From the NCBI GenBank assembly GCA_902464115.1, contig CABQIF010000006.1, forward strand, positions 1 through 32,419: a DNA stretch of 32,419 bases. Direction: 5' to 3'. Under the pieces are notes generated by a model. It was not told the DNA's origin, searched no databases, and saw only the letters and a list, made by a program, of their open reading frames with translations. Shown one piece after another: positions 8,000 through 15,102 of this stretch; within the stretch, counting starts at the first letter, position 1, and each line of letters begins with the position of its first letter. The stretch is from an uncultured Ruminococcus sp. Its GTDB lineage: Bacteria > Bacillota > Clostridia > Oscillospirales > Ruminococcaceae. The position numbers and the translations under genes were made by a program.

Positions 8000-9142
8000 T
8001 TATTGTAAAGGTGTACCGCACTGTTCGCAGAATTTACCGTTCGGATCGTTGCAAACTGCTCCGCAGTTCGGACAAACCAAACCGCCTGTTTGCTGTCCAT
8101 TTCTGGAACTTGAAGTAGAACCCTGTCCAGCGTAAGGATTCATCGGAGAATTGCTGTCCTCCCATGGATTGTGGAATTGTGGCATCTGTACGCTGCCAGT
8201 TGGTTTTTCCTTAGACTTCTTGACAAACAAAACAATCAAGCCAATGGAAACACCAACCAACAAGAGAATTCCTGCTCCAATTAAAATCAGTGGGAAATAT
8301 GAATTGTCTGAGGAAGAAGAATGATTTTTAGACCGACCATCCAATTTGACTGCAGCAGCTGCCTTTGTGGTGGTTTGTTCTTTGGTTTCTGTCAACAGTA
8401 CCGTATTTTCTACAATCATTGTTTCCGTTGGTGGTTCTGTGAGCAAAACGGTTTTTTCTACAATTACGGTCTGCTTTGGAGCTTGTGTCTGTGCTGGAGC
8501 AGGTGTTGTATCATAGAAGGAAAGATAGTTGGCATCAATCCAGCCGTAATAATCTCCGTCATCCGTATCCCAACATTCATACCAAGTTACGCCATGGGAA
8601 GAACAAGTATTTTTTGCAGTGATGTGCCATGCATTTTCGACTTTATGCTGCGTTACTTGTTTTCCATCTGAATAACAGGCATAACTCGAAGCATATCCAT
8701 AGACACCATTTCCAGCAACCTGTCCTTTTCGAGGCGAAATGCTGGTAATTGTAACTGGAGAATTGCTGGAGGAAGAATTGCTAGGATAAAATGTGATATA
8801 ATTTATGTCAATCCATCCATAATAGTCGTCATCATCGGTATCCCAACATTCCAGCCATTCTACCCCGTGGGAGAAATAATAATTTTTTGCAGTGATATGC
8901 CAGCCATTTTGCACAGCATGTTCTTCCTCTATAGACCCACCATAACAAACATAATTTGTGGTGTATCCAAAAACGCCATTTCCTTTTACCTCACCATTTA
9001 CAGGCAAGTGATTGCTTAAACTATCTGCTGCAACGGTCATTGACTGCAAAACAGGTGCTGTTTTCTGCACCGGCACTACCAGCCCCAACAACAGCAGCAG
9101 TGAGAATAAGCCGCTCCCGATTACTTTTCCCATTTGTTTCAT
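8000..9142 (-). CDS. Membrane-anchored protein: two SH3-like repeats outside, zinc ribbon inside
   Basis: 380 residues. Signal/anchor sequence at about 8-25; two extracellular SH3-like repeats (about 49-119 and 140-210) each ending in a copy of HITAKN...ECWDTDD-DYYGWID.NY..FY; a linker with two copies of TVIVEKTVLLTE-type sequence (225-256); a membrane helix (283-307); a cytoplasmic tail with a zinc ribbon, CPNC at 357-360 and CEQC at 372-375. SH3b-type repeats outside the cell often bind wall peptides, so wall sensing or anchoring is a reasonable guess. The function of the zinc ribbon is unknown. An out-of-frame ATG at 9149 lies closer to GAGGAG than the true start at 9142. It is the second gene of an operon with the small membrane protein upstream. 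No named family is assigned. Confidence 0.85.
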   Translation of the reverse strand: MKQMGKVIGSGLFSLLLLLGLVVPVQKTAPVLQSMTVAADSLSNHLPVNGEVKGNGVFGYTTNYVCYGGSIEEEHAVQNGWHITAKNYYFSHGVEWLECWDTDDDDYYGWIDINYITFYPSNSSSSNSPVTITSISPRKGQVAGNGVYGYASSYACYSDGKQVTQHKVENAWHITAKNTCSSHGVTWYECWDTDDGDYYGWIDANYLSFYDTTPAPAQTQAPKQTVIVEKTVLLTEPPTETMIVENTVLLTETKEQTTTKAAAAVKLDGRSKNHSSSSDNSYFPLILIGAGILLLVGVSIGLIVLFVKKSKEKPTGSVQMPQFHNPWEDSNSPMNPYAGQGSTSSSRNGQQTGGLVCPNCGAVCNDPNGKFCEQCGTPLQ

Positions 9143-9175
9143 GTTTCATCAATCTCCTCTCATATCATAAATCCA

Positions 9176-9523
9176 TTACACAAACAATCCGATTCCATAC
9201 GAAGCAGCATTCAGCACAAACGAAAACAAGAACGGATTCCGTTTTTGAATCAGACAACGCCGAAAAATCAATGCTTCTCCCAACCAAATCAAGCCCTCTA
9301 AAAACAATACCCAAAGCACAGGATGGGTAATCCGAAACGGTACGAAAAAGTTGATGAATACCGCTGCCGGATTGGTTAACAGATTCACCAGAAGCACCAA
9401 AATCAAATCCTTGTAGTTTCGTTTTGGATAAATCCAAGCTGCCAGACATTCTATGATTTCTGTTTTCAAGAAGCAGGGCAATAGATTGTCGAGCAGCAGG
9501 AATTTCCAAACACTGTCACGCAA
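9176..9523 (-). CDS. Small hydrophobic membrane protein, unknown function
   Basis: 115 residues, not recognised. The hydrophobic segments LILVLLVNLLTNPAAVFINFF and VLWVLFLEGLIWLGEALIF, and a C-terminal hydrophobic end, suggest three or four membrane helices with few loops. The start is a TTG at 9521-9523: it follows GAAGGTG by a suitable distance, and no ATG occurs in frame nearby. A TTGCAT-N17-TATACT promoter lies upstream. The stop is 33 bases before the SH3/zinc-ribbon gene, so the two form an operon and may work together at the membrane. Confidence 0.75.
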   Translation of the reverse strand: MRDSVWKFLLLDNLLPCFLKTEIIECLAAWIYPKRNYKDLILVLLVNLLTNPAAVFINFFVPFRITHPVLWVLFLEGLIWLGEALIFRRCLIQKRNPFLFSFVLNAASYGIGLFV

Positions 9524-9565
9524 AAAATCACCTTCTTTTTTCTAAAAAATTCATCTGGAATCACA

Positions 9566-9594
9566 TTGTTTGCTACTTGTTACCAGTATATCAT
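9566..9594 (+). promoter_or_regulatory. Candidate promoter for the structured RNA
   Basis: TTGTTT (9566-9571), 17-bp spacer, TATCAT (9589-9594). It would start transcription near 9601, about 45 bases before the conserved GCCGCAGGC. The -35 match is poor, and the -10 overlaps the minus-strand promoter on the same bases. Confidence 0.35.
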
Positions 9595-9613
9595 AGATTT
9601 CCACAAAATGCAA
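9585..9613 (-). promoter_or_regulatory. Promoter of the membrane protein/SH3 operon
   Basis: Minus strand: TTGCAT (9613-9608), 17-bp spacer, TATACT (9590-9585). The TTG start codon is about 60 bases downstream. Confidence 0.75.
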
Positions 9614-9643
9614 GATATTGTTTTCCTACAAAGCTACAAAATC

Positions 9644-9743
9644 CGAGCCGCAGGCGGACTAAAAAGTTTTTCGGTGCAGCAGTTTTACAAAAATGCTGCC
9701 GAGGTGTGGGCGAGTAGCCCACATTTGCGAAGCAAATGAAACT
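9644..9743 (+). repeat. Copy B of the 100-bp hairpin-rich dispersed repeat
   Basis: Inverted relative to copy A at 1-99, and about 93% identical by eye. It comprises GCCGCAGGC (9647-9655), a GCAGCA/TGCTGC hairpin (9676-9699), a GTGGGC/GCCCAC hairpin (9706-9722) and an ATTTGC/GCAAAT hairpin (9723-9737), ending in GAAACT. It forms the first third of the longer predicted RNA. Confidence 0.85.
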
Positions 9744-9958
9744 GTACAATGAGAGGAGAGAACAAAAATCTAAGAGAAAATCGAAAGAATCGCAATTGCC
9801 TTTCAAATCAGAAGGTTGTAATGAAGAACAAGGTTTCAGGGGCAATTGCGATTCCCAAGGCAAGCTGGGGATGTGCCCCAGCCTTGCCGAACCGGATTCG
9901 AGTGGTTTCCCTAAGAACATCATTTTCACCAATTCCCTGCATGCAACGGGACGCTTTT
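9644..9958 (+). ncRNA. Predicted large structured RNA (copy B)
   Basis: After the three 5' hairpins comes a linker with GAAAC (9738-9742) and ATCTAAGA (9768-9775). Next is a perfect 14-bp helix (9787-9800 with 9841-9854) enclosing 40 bases, then a GGCAAG/CTTGCC helix (9859-9864 with 9883-9888) extended by CTGGGG/CCCCAG. A conserved single-strand core GCCGAACCGGAT leads to GTGGTTTCC, ending near 9910. The 3' end may be the short TCCC/GGGA stem followed by T5 near 9950. The same ordered linkers with different helix sequences occur at 32046-32419, which supports an RNA rather than protein product. It is not tmRNA (no tag frame or tRNA-like ends), RNase P RNA or 6S as far as I can see. The strand is inferred from shared order and from U-richness at the 3' end. 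Confidence 0.55.
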
Positions 9959-10007
9959 TAAAAAACTTTTCCCCCTTGTGATTTCTACAAACACCGAAAA
10001 TTAGGTC

Positions 10008-10036
10008 TTGCATTTTCAAAAAAGATATGTTATAAT
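10008..10036 (+). promoter_or_regulatory. Promoter of secG
   Basis: TTGCAT (10008-10013), 17-bp spacer, TATAAT (10031-10036), 33 bp before the secG start codon. Confidence 0.85.
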
Positions 10037-10068
10037 AACAGAGATCATCAAAGACGGGAGGTTTGGTC

Positions 10069-10326
10069 ATGGGAACATTAGAAATCGTGATCGGTGCGGT
10101 TCTGCTGCTCATCAGCTTGGTTACCATCATCATTTGCATGATGCAGGAACAAAAGCCACAGAACGCAACGGCTGCTTTGACAGGTGCAAGCAACGATTCC
10201 TTCTATGATAAGAACAGAGGCCGTACAAAGGAAGCAAGACTGCATAAGTTAACCACCATTTTAACGGTGTTGTTCTTTGTCCTCATTCTTTTCATTGACA
10301 TTGTCATGCCGTTGATTACAAAATAA
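10069..10326 (+). CDS. secG: SecG, preprotein translocase subunit
   Basis: An 85-residue subunit of the SecYEG protein-export channel. It has two membrane helices (about 4-25 and 60-82) around a polar loop with the family hallmark ASNDSFYDKNRGRTKEARL, equivalent to the SecG FLG-TK-LxxxT region. The ATG at 10069 lies 7 bases after GGGAGG; an upstream in-frame TTG at 10063 overlaps the ribosome site and is rejected. The gene has its own promoter and is followed by a strong terminator. Its position just before rnr is the usual Firmicute order (secG-rnr), which also supports both calls. In this genome the secreted cellulosomal proteins would rely on this channel. Confidence 0.95.
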   Translation: MGTLEIVIGAVLLLISLVTIIICMMQEQKPQNATAALTGASNDSFYDKNRGRTKEARLHKLTTILTVLFFVLILFIDIVMPLITK

Positions 10327-10337
10327 CAACGACACGT

Positions 10338-10378
10338 CCTGTCATCCGGCTCGTTAACCGGATGACAGGTATTTTTTT
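10338..10378 (+). terminator. Terminator after secG
   Basis: Perfect 12-bp stem CCTGTCATCCGG/CCGGATGACAGG with an 8-base loop, then a T7 run. It separates secG from rnr or attenuates read-through. Confidence 0.92.
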
Positions 10379-10409
10379 ACCCATCCATGAGAAAGTAGAA
10401 ATGGAACAC

Positions 10410-10441
10410 CGCAGCGGTACTGCAAAGATACAGTATGCGGA
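10410..10441 (+). other. Short hairpin in the rnr leader
   Basis: CCGCA and TACTG pair with CAGTA and TGCGG around an 8-base loop, with GCGG bulged. It lies between the secG terminator and rnr and could be a leader structure. I see no convincing promoter here with enough room before the rnr ribosome site. Confidence 0.35.
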
Positions 10442-10489
10442 TTTGTAATGATTATTTGATAATTGATAAAATAAAGGAGAACCAACATT

Positions 10490-12655
10490 ATGGGAAAAAC
10501 ACCATCTGCACCGCCAAAACGGGATGCAGCAGAAATTTTAGAAGCATATCAGACAAAATGCAAGCTGTTTTTAGCAGATGCCGGCATTCATGGTCTGGAG
10601 GAAACCTTGCTGGCTGCAAAATGCCGCACGAAGAAAAACGGTTCTGCCCTGTTTCAGGAGGCTTTGGAATCCCTGCGAAAAGCAGGCTTGATTTATAAAC
10701 AACGCCGGAAATATTACTGGTGTGCGTCGCTGCACTGCAAGACCGGAACGGTTGTCCGGCTGAGCCGTACCTTTGGCTTTGTCCGTCCAGATGACCCGGA
10801 AGCAGAAAGCGATTGGTTCATTCCGGGAAAGTTTCTGCTCGGAGCATTGCCGCAAGACCGGGTTTTGATGCGGAGCATTCCCTCTCGGAGCGGAAAGCCA
10901 GAGGGAGAAGTACTGGATATTTTAGAGCAGGCATCTGCTCGCCTGACAGGTATCATTGTGTATGAGGATGGAAAGCCGTTCCTGCTGCCGGATACCATGA
11001 GCAAAACCCCCATCCGGCTGTTGCCAAATCGGAATGTATCCTATCAGGAACACGATAAAGTTTTAGCGGAGATCGTTTCCCGTGGCACTCGCCATGCGGA
11101 ACACAAGGCGAAAGTCATTTATTCGTTCGGGAATGCAGACTGTGCAGCAGTCTGTGCACAGGCACAATTGACACTGGAGAATATTTCCCCGATTTTTCCG
11201 GAAGAAGTGGAAAAAGAAGCCGCTGCTCTTGCCAGCCAGCCGATTCCAAAAGAGGCTTATCAGAATCGGTTAGATTTGCGGGATGCCTGCATTTTTACAA
11301 TTGACAGTGCCGAATCCAAGGATCTGGACGATGCTGTTTCCGTGGAACGGATTCCGAACGGCTATCGGCTCGGCGTGCATATTGCCGATGTTTCCCACTA
11401 CGTCAAGCCACATTCGGCACTCGACAAAGAAGCACTGGAACGGGGCACAAGTCTGTACTACGCCGACCAAGTCATTCCGATGCTGCCGAAAGCACTTTCC
11501 AACGGCATTTGTTCGCTGAATCCACAGGAAGACCGGCTTGCCTTTTCCGCTATTATGGAACTGGACAATCAAGGCGTGCTTCGTTCTTATACGTTCCAGA
11601 AGAGTATCATTCGTTCCAAGGTCAAGGGCGTTTATAAAGAAATCAATGCTCTGTTGGATGACACTGCCGATGCGGCATTGCAGGAAAAATATGCAGAAGT
11701 GCTGGACATGCTGCCGCTGCTGAACGAACTCTGCGACAAGCGGCTTTGCCTGAGAAAACAGCGGGGTGCTCCGGAGATTGAAACGCCAGAGAGCAAAATT
11801 CTCCTGAATGCAGATGGCATTTGTGTCGATGTTCAGCCTCGCACCCGTGGTAAAAGCGAATGTATCATTGAAGAAATGATGTTGCTGGCAAATGAATCCG
11901 CTGCCTGTGTGGCAAAGGAACATGCTCTGCCGTTTGTCTATCGGGTACACGATGCCCCTTCTTCTGAAAAGATTGAAGCTTTGCAGGATGGTTTGCTGCG
12001 AATGGGGGCAGAAGTTCCGGTATTGACGAATGTACAGCCGAGAAATTTAGCTGAAATTCTCGAAAAGGCAGCCGGAACACCTGCCGCTCCGGTCATTCAT
12101 GGAATGGTGCTGCGGTCGATGGCAAAGGCAGCCTATGAAACCGAACCGATCGGACACTTCGGGTTGGCACTGAGCGATTATGCACACTTTACCTCTCCGA
12201 TTCGGCGATATCCGGATCTGGCAATTCATCGGATTTTGTCAGAATGGTGCAGCACGCATTCTGCGGAAGCCGTTCAGAAGCGGTTCACGAAGTTTGCAGC
12301 GAAAGCAGCAGAACAGTCCAGTCAACGGGAACTGTTGACGATTCGGGTTTCAAGAGATTGCGAAGCATGTTATTTTGCGGAATATATGCAGCAGCATTTG
12401 GGTGAAACCATGCGTGGATTGATTACTGGTGTGACAGATTTCGGAATCTATGTCATGCTGCCGAATACTGTCGAAGGGATGATTTCCATTCGGGATCTGG
12501 GCGAAGAAACCGTATGGACAAATGACCACAATGTCCGGCTGGTACAGGAAAATGGCGATCGGGTTTATCAGCTGGGAGATACCATTTCAGTGCTTTGTAC
12601 CAAGACGGATATTTCTTCCGGCAACATTGATTTTGTGTTAGCAGAAACAGAATGA
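10490..12655 (+). CDS. rnr: Ribonuclease R (3'-5' exoribonuclease)
   Basis: A 721-residue RNase II/R family enzyme that degrades structured RNA from the 3' end. An N-terminal winged-helix-like part is followed by cold-shock OB domains (about 75-230). The catalytic RNB domain starts near 260 with FTIDSAESKDLDDAVSVE, giving the metal-binding Asp cluster, followed by LGVHIADVSHYV and RGTSLYYADQVIPMLP. A C-terminal S1 domain (about 635-715) includes RGLITGVTDFGIYVMLPNTV. Length fits RNase R, not the shorter RNase II. The ribosome site AAAGGAG precedes the ATG. It follows secG as usual in Firmicutes, but smpB, the common next gene, is absent; the next gene is an independent SDR. A Lys-rich C-terminal tail is also absent. 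Confidence 0.95.
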   Translation: MGKTPSAPPKRDAAEILEAYQTKCKLFLADAGIHGLEETLLAAKCRTKKNGSALFQEALESLRKAGLIYKQRRKYYWCASLHCKTGTVVRLSRTFGFVRPDDPEAESDWFIPGKFLLGALPQDRVLMRSIPSRSGKPEGEVLDILEQASARLTGIIVYEDGKPFLLPDTMSKTPIRLLPNRNVSYQEHDKVLAEIVSRGTRHAEHKAKVIYSFGNADCAAVCAQAQLTLENISPIFPEEVEKEAAALASQPIPKEAYQNRLDLRDACIFTIDSAESKDLDDAVSVERIPNGYRLGVHIADVSHYVKPHSALDKEALERGTSLYYADQVIPMLPKALSNGICSLNPQEDRLAFSAIMELDNQGVLRSYTFQKSIIRSKVKGVYKEINALLDDTADAALQEKYAEVLDMLPLLNELCDKRLCLRKQRGAPEIETPESKILLNADGICVDVQPRTRGKSECIIEEMMLLANESAACVAKEHALPFVYRVHDAPSSEKIEALQDGLLRMGAEVPVLTNVQPRNLAEILEKAAGTPAAPVIHGMVLRSMAKAAYETEPIGHFGLALSDYAHFTSPIRRYPDLAIHRILSEWCSTHSAEAVQKRFTKFAAKAAEQSSQRELLTIRVSRDCEACYFAEYMQQHLGETMRGLITGVTDFGIYVMLPNTVEGMISIRDLGEETVWTNDHNVRLVQENGDRVYQLGDTISVLCTKTDISSGNIDFVLAETE

Positions 12656-12704
12656 GAGAAACGGATTTCCTAAAGATTTCCATTTTTCATCAGAAAATAA
12701 AGCA

Positions 12705-12760
12705 AAAGCATTCCATTCCTGCCTTGTGAAATGGGCAGAGATTGGAATGCTTTCTTTTTT
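12705..12760 (+). terminator. Terminator after rnr
   Basis: AAAGCATTCCA pairs with TGGAATGCTTT, extended inwards by CTGCC/GGGCAG, then a T-rich run. It starts about 50 bases after the rnr stop. Confidence 0.85.
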
Positions 12761-12770
12761 TGAGAATTAG

Positions 12771-12800
12771 TTGCATTTTGGATTTTTACTATGGTATAAT
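12771..12800 (+). promoter_or_regulatory. Promoter of the SDR gene
   Basis: TTGCAT (12771-12776), 18-bp spacer, TATAAT (12795-12800), 35 bp before the start codon. Confidence 0.8.
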
Positions 12801-12835
12801 GGGGATGTCTAATTAAGAAAGGAGATTCAGACAAA

Positions 12836-13552
12836 ATGGCAAAGGTATTAGTGACAGGTGGCTCTCGTGGAATCGGGGCTGCAATTGCAAAAAAATTTGC
12901 AGAACAAGGGGATACCGTTTATATTACATATTGCAAGTCGAAAGAAGCTGCACAAGCGTTGGAGCAGCAATATGGCATTCACCCGATTTTTGCAGATTTT
13001 CGGGAAGACCTCGGAGCATTGAATACCGGAAAGGCAATTGTGGAACAGGTCGGTACGATTGATACACTGGTGAACAATGCAGCAGTATCGGTTGTAGATG
13101 TGTTCCAGTGTGTTTCGGAAGAGGATTGTACAGCCTTGTATCGGGTCAACTTATTTGGAACAGTGGATATGACCCGTGCGATTTTGCCGACCATGTTGCA
13201 TCAGCACGCTGGAAACATTATCAATATTACGTCTGTGTGGGGACAGACTGGAGCATCCTGCGAAGTGGATTATTCCGTGACGAAGGGCGGCATCATTGCC
13301 TTTACAAAGGCATTGGCGAAAGAAGTTGCTCCGTCTGGAATTCGGGTCAATGCCGTTTCACCGGGTGTCATTGATACCGAGATGAACGCCCATTTATCCG
13401 AAGAAGACCGACAGGAACTTGCCGAAGAAACACCGTTGCAGCGAATCGGCAAGCCGGAAGAAGTTGCTGATGCCGTGCTGTTTCTGGCATCGGAACGGGC
13501 AGCATTTATTACTGGGCAGATTTTACCGGTCAACGGTGGATTTTTCATCTGA
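12836..13552 (+). CDS. Short-chain dehydrogenase/reductase, FabG-like
   Basis: A 238-residue classical SDR oxidoreductase. Visible motifs: the nucleotide-binding TGGSRGIG (7-14), NNAA near 82, the active-site Ser in NITSVWG, the YSVTK catalytic Tyr and Lys, and the C-terminal PEEVADAVLFLASERAAFITGQ typical of the FabG group. Length and motif spacing match 3-oxoacyl-ACP reductases, but it is not in a fatty-acid synthesis cluster. A different ketone substrate is therefore equally likely. It has its own promoter and an AAAGGAG ribosome site. No strong terminator follows it. Family is certain; substrate is not. Confidence 0.92.
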   Translation: MAKVLVTGGSRGIGAAIAKKFAEQGDTVYITYCKSKEAAQALEQQYGIHPIFADFREDLGALNTGKAIVEQVGTIDTLVNNAAVSVVDVFQCVSEEDCTALYRVNLFGTVDMTRAILPTMLHQHAGNIINITSVWGQTGASCEVDYSVTKGGIIAFTKALAKEVAPSGIRVNAVSPGVIDTEMNAHLSEEDRQELAEETPLQRIGKPEEVADAVLFLASERAAFITGQILPVNGGFFI

Positions 13553-13609
13553 CAAGCGATGCTGTTCGCAGTAGCCTGAACTTTTAACCTATTTTTTTCA
13601 GAGAGATGC

Positions 13610-13639
13610 TTGCAAGTTGTTTGCAAGACCCCTTACAAT
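13610..13639 (+). promoter_or_regulatory. Candidate promoter of the unknown gene at 13665
   Basis: TTGCAA (13610-13615), 18-bp spacer, TACAAT (13634-13639). The predicted start leaves a leader of only about 19 bases, which still includes AAGGGG. Confidence 0.5.
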
Positions 13640-13664
13640 AAAAGGAAAAAAGGGGTTTTTGCAT

Positions 13665-14654
13665 ATGAATTGGATGACACTTGCACTGACACGATTCTGG
13701 GAAAATGGGCAGTTATCCTTGCCGCCAATGTCTACCCTGTTGATTACAGCAGGAATCATTTTCTTTTGTTTTCGGTTGGTTGTCAATGGAAAACGAAAGG
13801 AGCAGGAAGAACGGGCAAAGGCTCGGAAAAATGTCTTTCAGAACTTGGATGCAGCCATTGCAGCCGCTCCGATTTGTGAACATATCCCGTGTCGGACGAA
13901 TCCGGCAATGTTTTATTTTCTGGGGGTACAGACAGGGATTATTTCAGAGCAGGAAGACGCTGGCATTCTCTGTTCCTATCTGACGCATTGGATTCAGACT
14001 GGAGCAGTGACGTGGCAGCGACTTTCCGGCAGGTCATTTTCGCTGCACTTTGAAGAATTGCAGGCAGCAACGCCCTGTGAACAAGCCCTATGGGATGCTC
14101 TTTGTGCATTGATTGGAGAGAAACGAACCGCAACCGGAAAACAACTGCTCCAGTGGAGCAAGTGCTGGGAGCACAGCGGCTTCCTTCGGAACGGCAGAAC
14201 GGGCAGCCGCTCCCTGTATGAATGGTATTTAGAATTAAACGACTTGGTTTCAGCAGAATTAGAGCAGAACGGTTCGATTCAGATTGAACGGGTGGAAACC
14301 TCGCAGCGGCTGTTTCACAAAAAGCAGCTGAAAATTTCGCTTTCTTCAGAATTGCAGGAAGAAGTCGTGCAGATCGCCGGCTGGAAACAATTTTTAAAAC
14401 AGAAGCAGCCACTGCAACACGGCAGAGATTGGCCAGTTTCCAGCTGGGAATCCTGCCTGCTGTTTGGGACGATTTTGGGCTTGGGCGATGAAGTTGAATC
14501 ACAGATGCAGCAGTGCTGCACGGCGGAACAGCGAGAACAGTTCTCCCGTCTGCCGGTAGACCATACATTGTTTTTGATACGAGATTGTTGTTATCAGATG
14601 CTTGCGAATTGCAGGCGTGCAAAAGAGTTGGTGGAACAACGTTCGACCGACTGA
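13665..14654 (+). CDS. Membrane-anchored protein of unknown function, weakly DUF2207-like C-terminus
   Basis: 329 residues. One membrane helix near the N-terminus (STLLITAGIIFFCFRLVV, about 25-42) is followed by a basic stretch, so most of the protein should be cytoplasmic. The C-terminal part has the pattern GWKQFLKQ...W...LLFGTILGLGDEVE, reminiscent of the C-terminus of DUF2207/YciQ membrane proteins, but the N-terminal part of that family is absent. The ATG at 13665 follows AAGGGG; an upstream in-frame ATG at 13617 has no ribosome site. It is followed after 21 bases by cytidine deaminase, so the two are probably co-transcribed. Trp and Cys content is rather high for a cytoplasmic domain. 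I do not assign a function. Confidence 0.75.
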   Translation: MNWMTLALTRFWENGQLSLPPMSTLLITAGIIFFCFRLVVNGKRKEQEERAKARKNVFQNLDAAIAAAPICEHIPCRTNPAMFYFLGVQTGIISEQEDAGILCSYLTHWIQTGAVTWQRLSGRSFSLHFEELQAATPCEQALWDALCALIGEKRTATGKQLLQWSKCWEHSGFLRNGRTGSRSLYEWYLELNDLVSAELEQNGSIQIERVETSQRLFHKKQLKISLSSELQEEVVQIAGWKQFLKQKQPLQHGRDWPVSSWESCLLFGTILGLGDEVESQMQQCCTAEQREQFSRLPVDHTLFLIRDCCYQMLANCRRAKELVEQRSTD

Positions 14655-14675
14655 GGATAGAGAGGGACAAACAAC

Positions 14676-15056
14676 ATGAAAACCATGACGGATTATGCAT
14701 TGGAAGCACGGGAACGAGCATATGCACCGTATTCCGGTTTTTCTGTGGGGGCAGCCCTACAGGGAACAGACGGCAGAATGTTTCTGGGCTGCAATGTGGA
14801 AAATGCATCTTATTCCATGACGATTTGTGCGGAACGAAATGCCGTATTGCAAGCAATTGCCGCCGGACAGCGGTCGTTTCGTTCGATTGCGATTGTTGGC
14901 GGAAAGACAGCAGAAGAAGCACGAGAAACGCCTTGCGTTCCCTGCGGAGCGTGTTTGCAAGTGTTAGCAGAATTTTGTGATGGAGATTTCCCGATTCTGC
15001 TGACAGACGGTGTTCATCTGCTGCGTGACTTTTTACCACAGGCGTTTACACTATGA
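14676..15056 (+). CDS. cdd: Cytidine deaminase
   Basis: A 126-residue small zinc-dependent cytidine/deoxycytidine deaminase of the homotetrameric type, for pyrimidine salvage. Zinc ligands are Cys51 in CAERNA and Cys90/Cys93 in PCGAC; Glu53 is the catalytic proton shuttle. The substrate-binding GCNVENASY motif lies at 38-46. GAGAGGG precedes the ATG by 9 bases. It sits 21 bases after an unknown membrane gene and ends at a strong bidirectional terminator. It gives deoxyuridine/uridine, which connects functionally to the dTMP genes thyX and tmk further along, though these are in a separate transcription unit. Confidence 0.95.
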   Translation: MKTMTDYALEARERAYAPYSGFSVGAALQGTDGRMFLGCNVENASYSMTICAERNAVLQAIAAGQRSFRSIAIVGGKTAEEARETPCVPCGACLQVLAEFCDGDFPILLTDGVHLLRDFLPQAFTL

Positions 15057-15061
15057 GAGAG

Positions 15062-15100
15062 AAAAATAGCGTACAGGATTTGAACCTGTACGCTATTTTT
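15062..15100. terminator. Bidirectional terminator between cdd and the LRR operon
   Basis: A perfect 16-bp stem (15062-15077 with 15085-15100) with A-run and T-run flanks. It ends the plus-strand cdd unit and, on the minus strand, the last LRR gene, whose stop is at 15103. Confidence 0.93.
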
Positions 15101-15102
15101 TG

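Larger units (their letters stand above)
9524..10068. other. 545-bp non-coding interval
   Basis: No protein gene is supported. The interval contains, left to right, overlapping divergent promoters (9566-9613), a repeat copy and predicted structured RNA (9644-9958), and the secG promoter (10008-10036). Reading frames of 60-80 codons here run through the hairpins and lack ribosome sites. Confidence 0.8.

Noticed and set aside
9644..9958. tmRNA, RNase P RNA or 6S RNA
   Set aside because: No tag peptide frame or tRNA-like ends, no RNase P conserved core, no long single hairpin with central bubble; also present in more than one copy.
9736..9981. Possible small proteins in the 9644-9980 interval
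   Set aside because: They lack ribosome sites and would be encoded entirely by perfect hairpin arms shared with a non-coding repeat.
10443..10472. TTGTAA-N18-TAAAAT as an rnr promoter
   Set aside because: The predicted start would lie within or after the ribosome site, leaving no usable leader before the ATG at 10490.
13939..15039. 366-codon minus-strand reading frame opposite the unknown gene and cdd
   Set aside because: Cytidine deaminase on the other strand is certain, and the frame has no start signals or family resemblance; it is a coding shadow.
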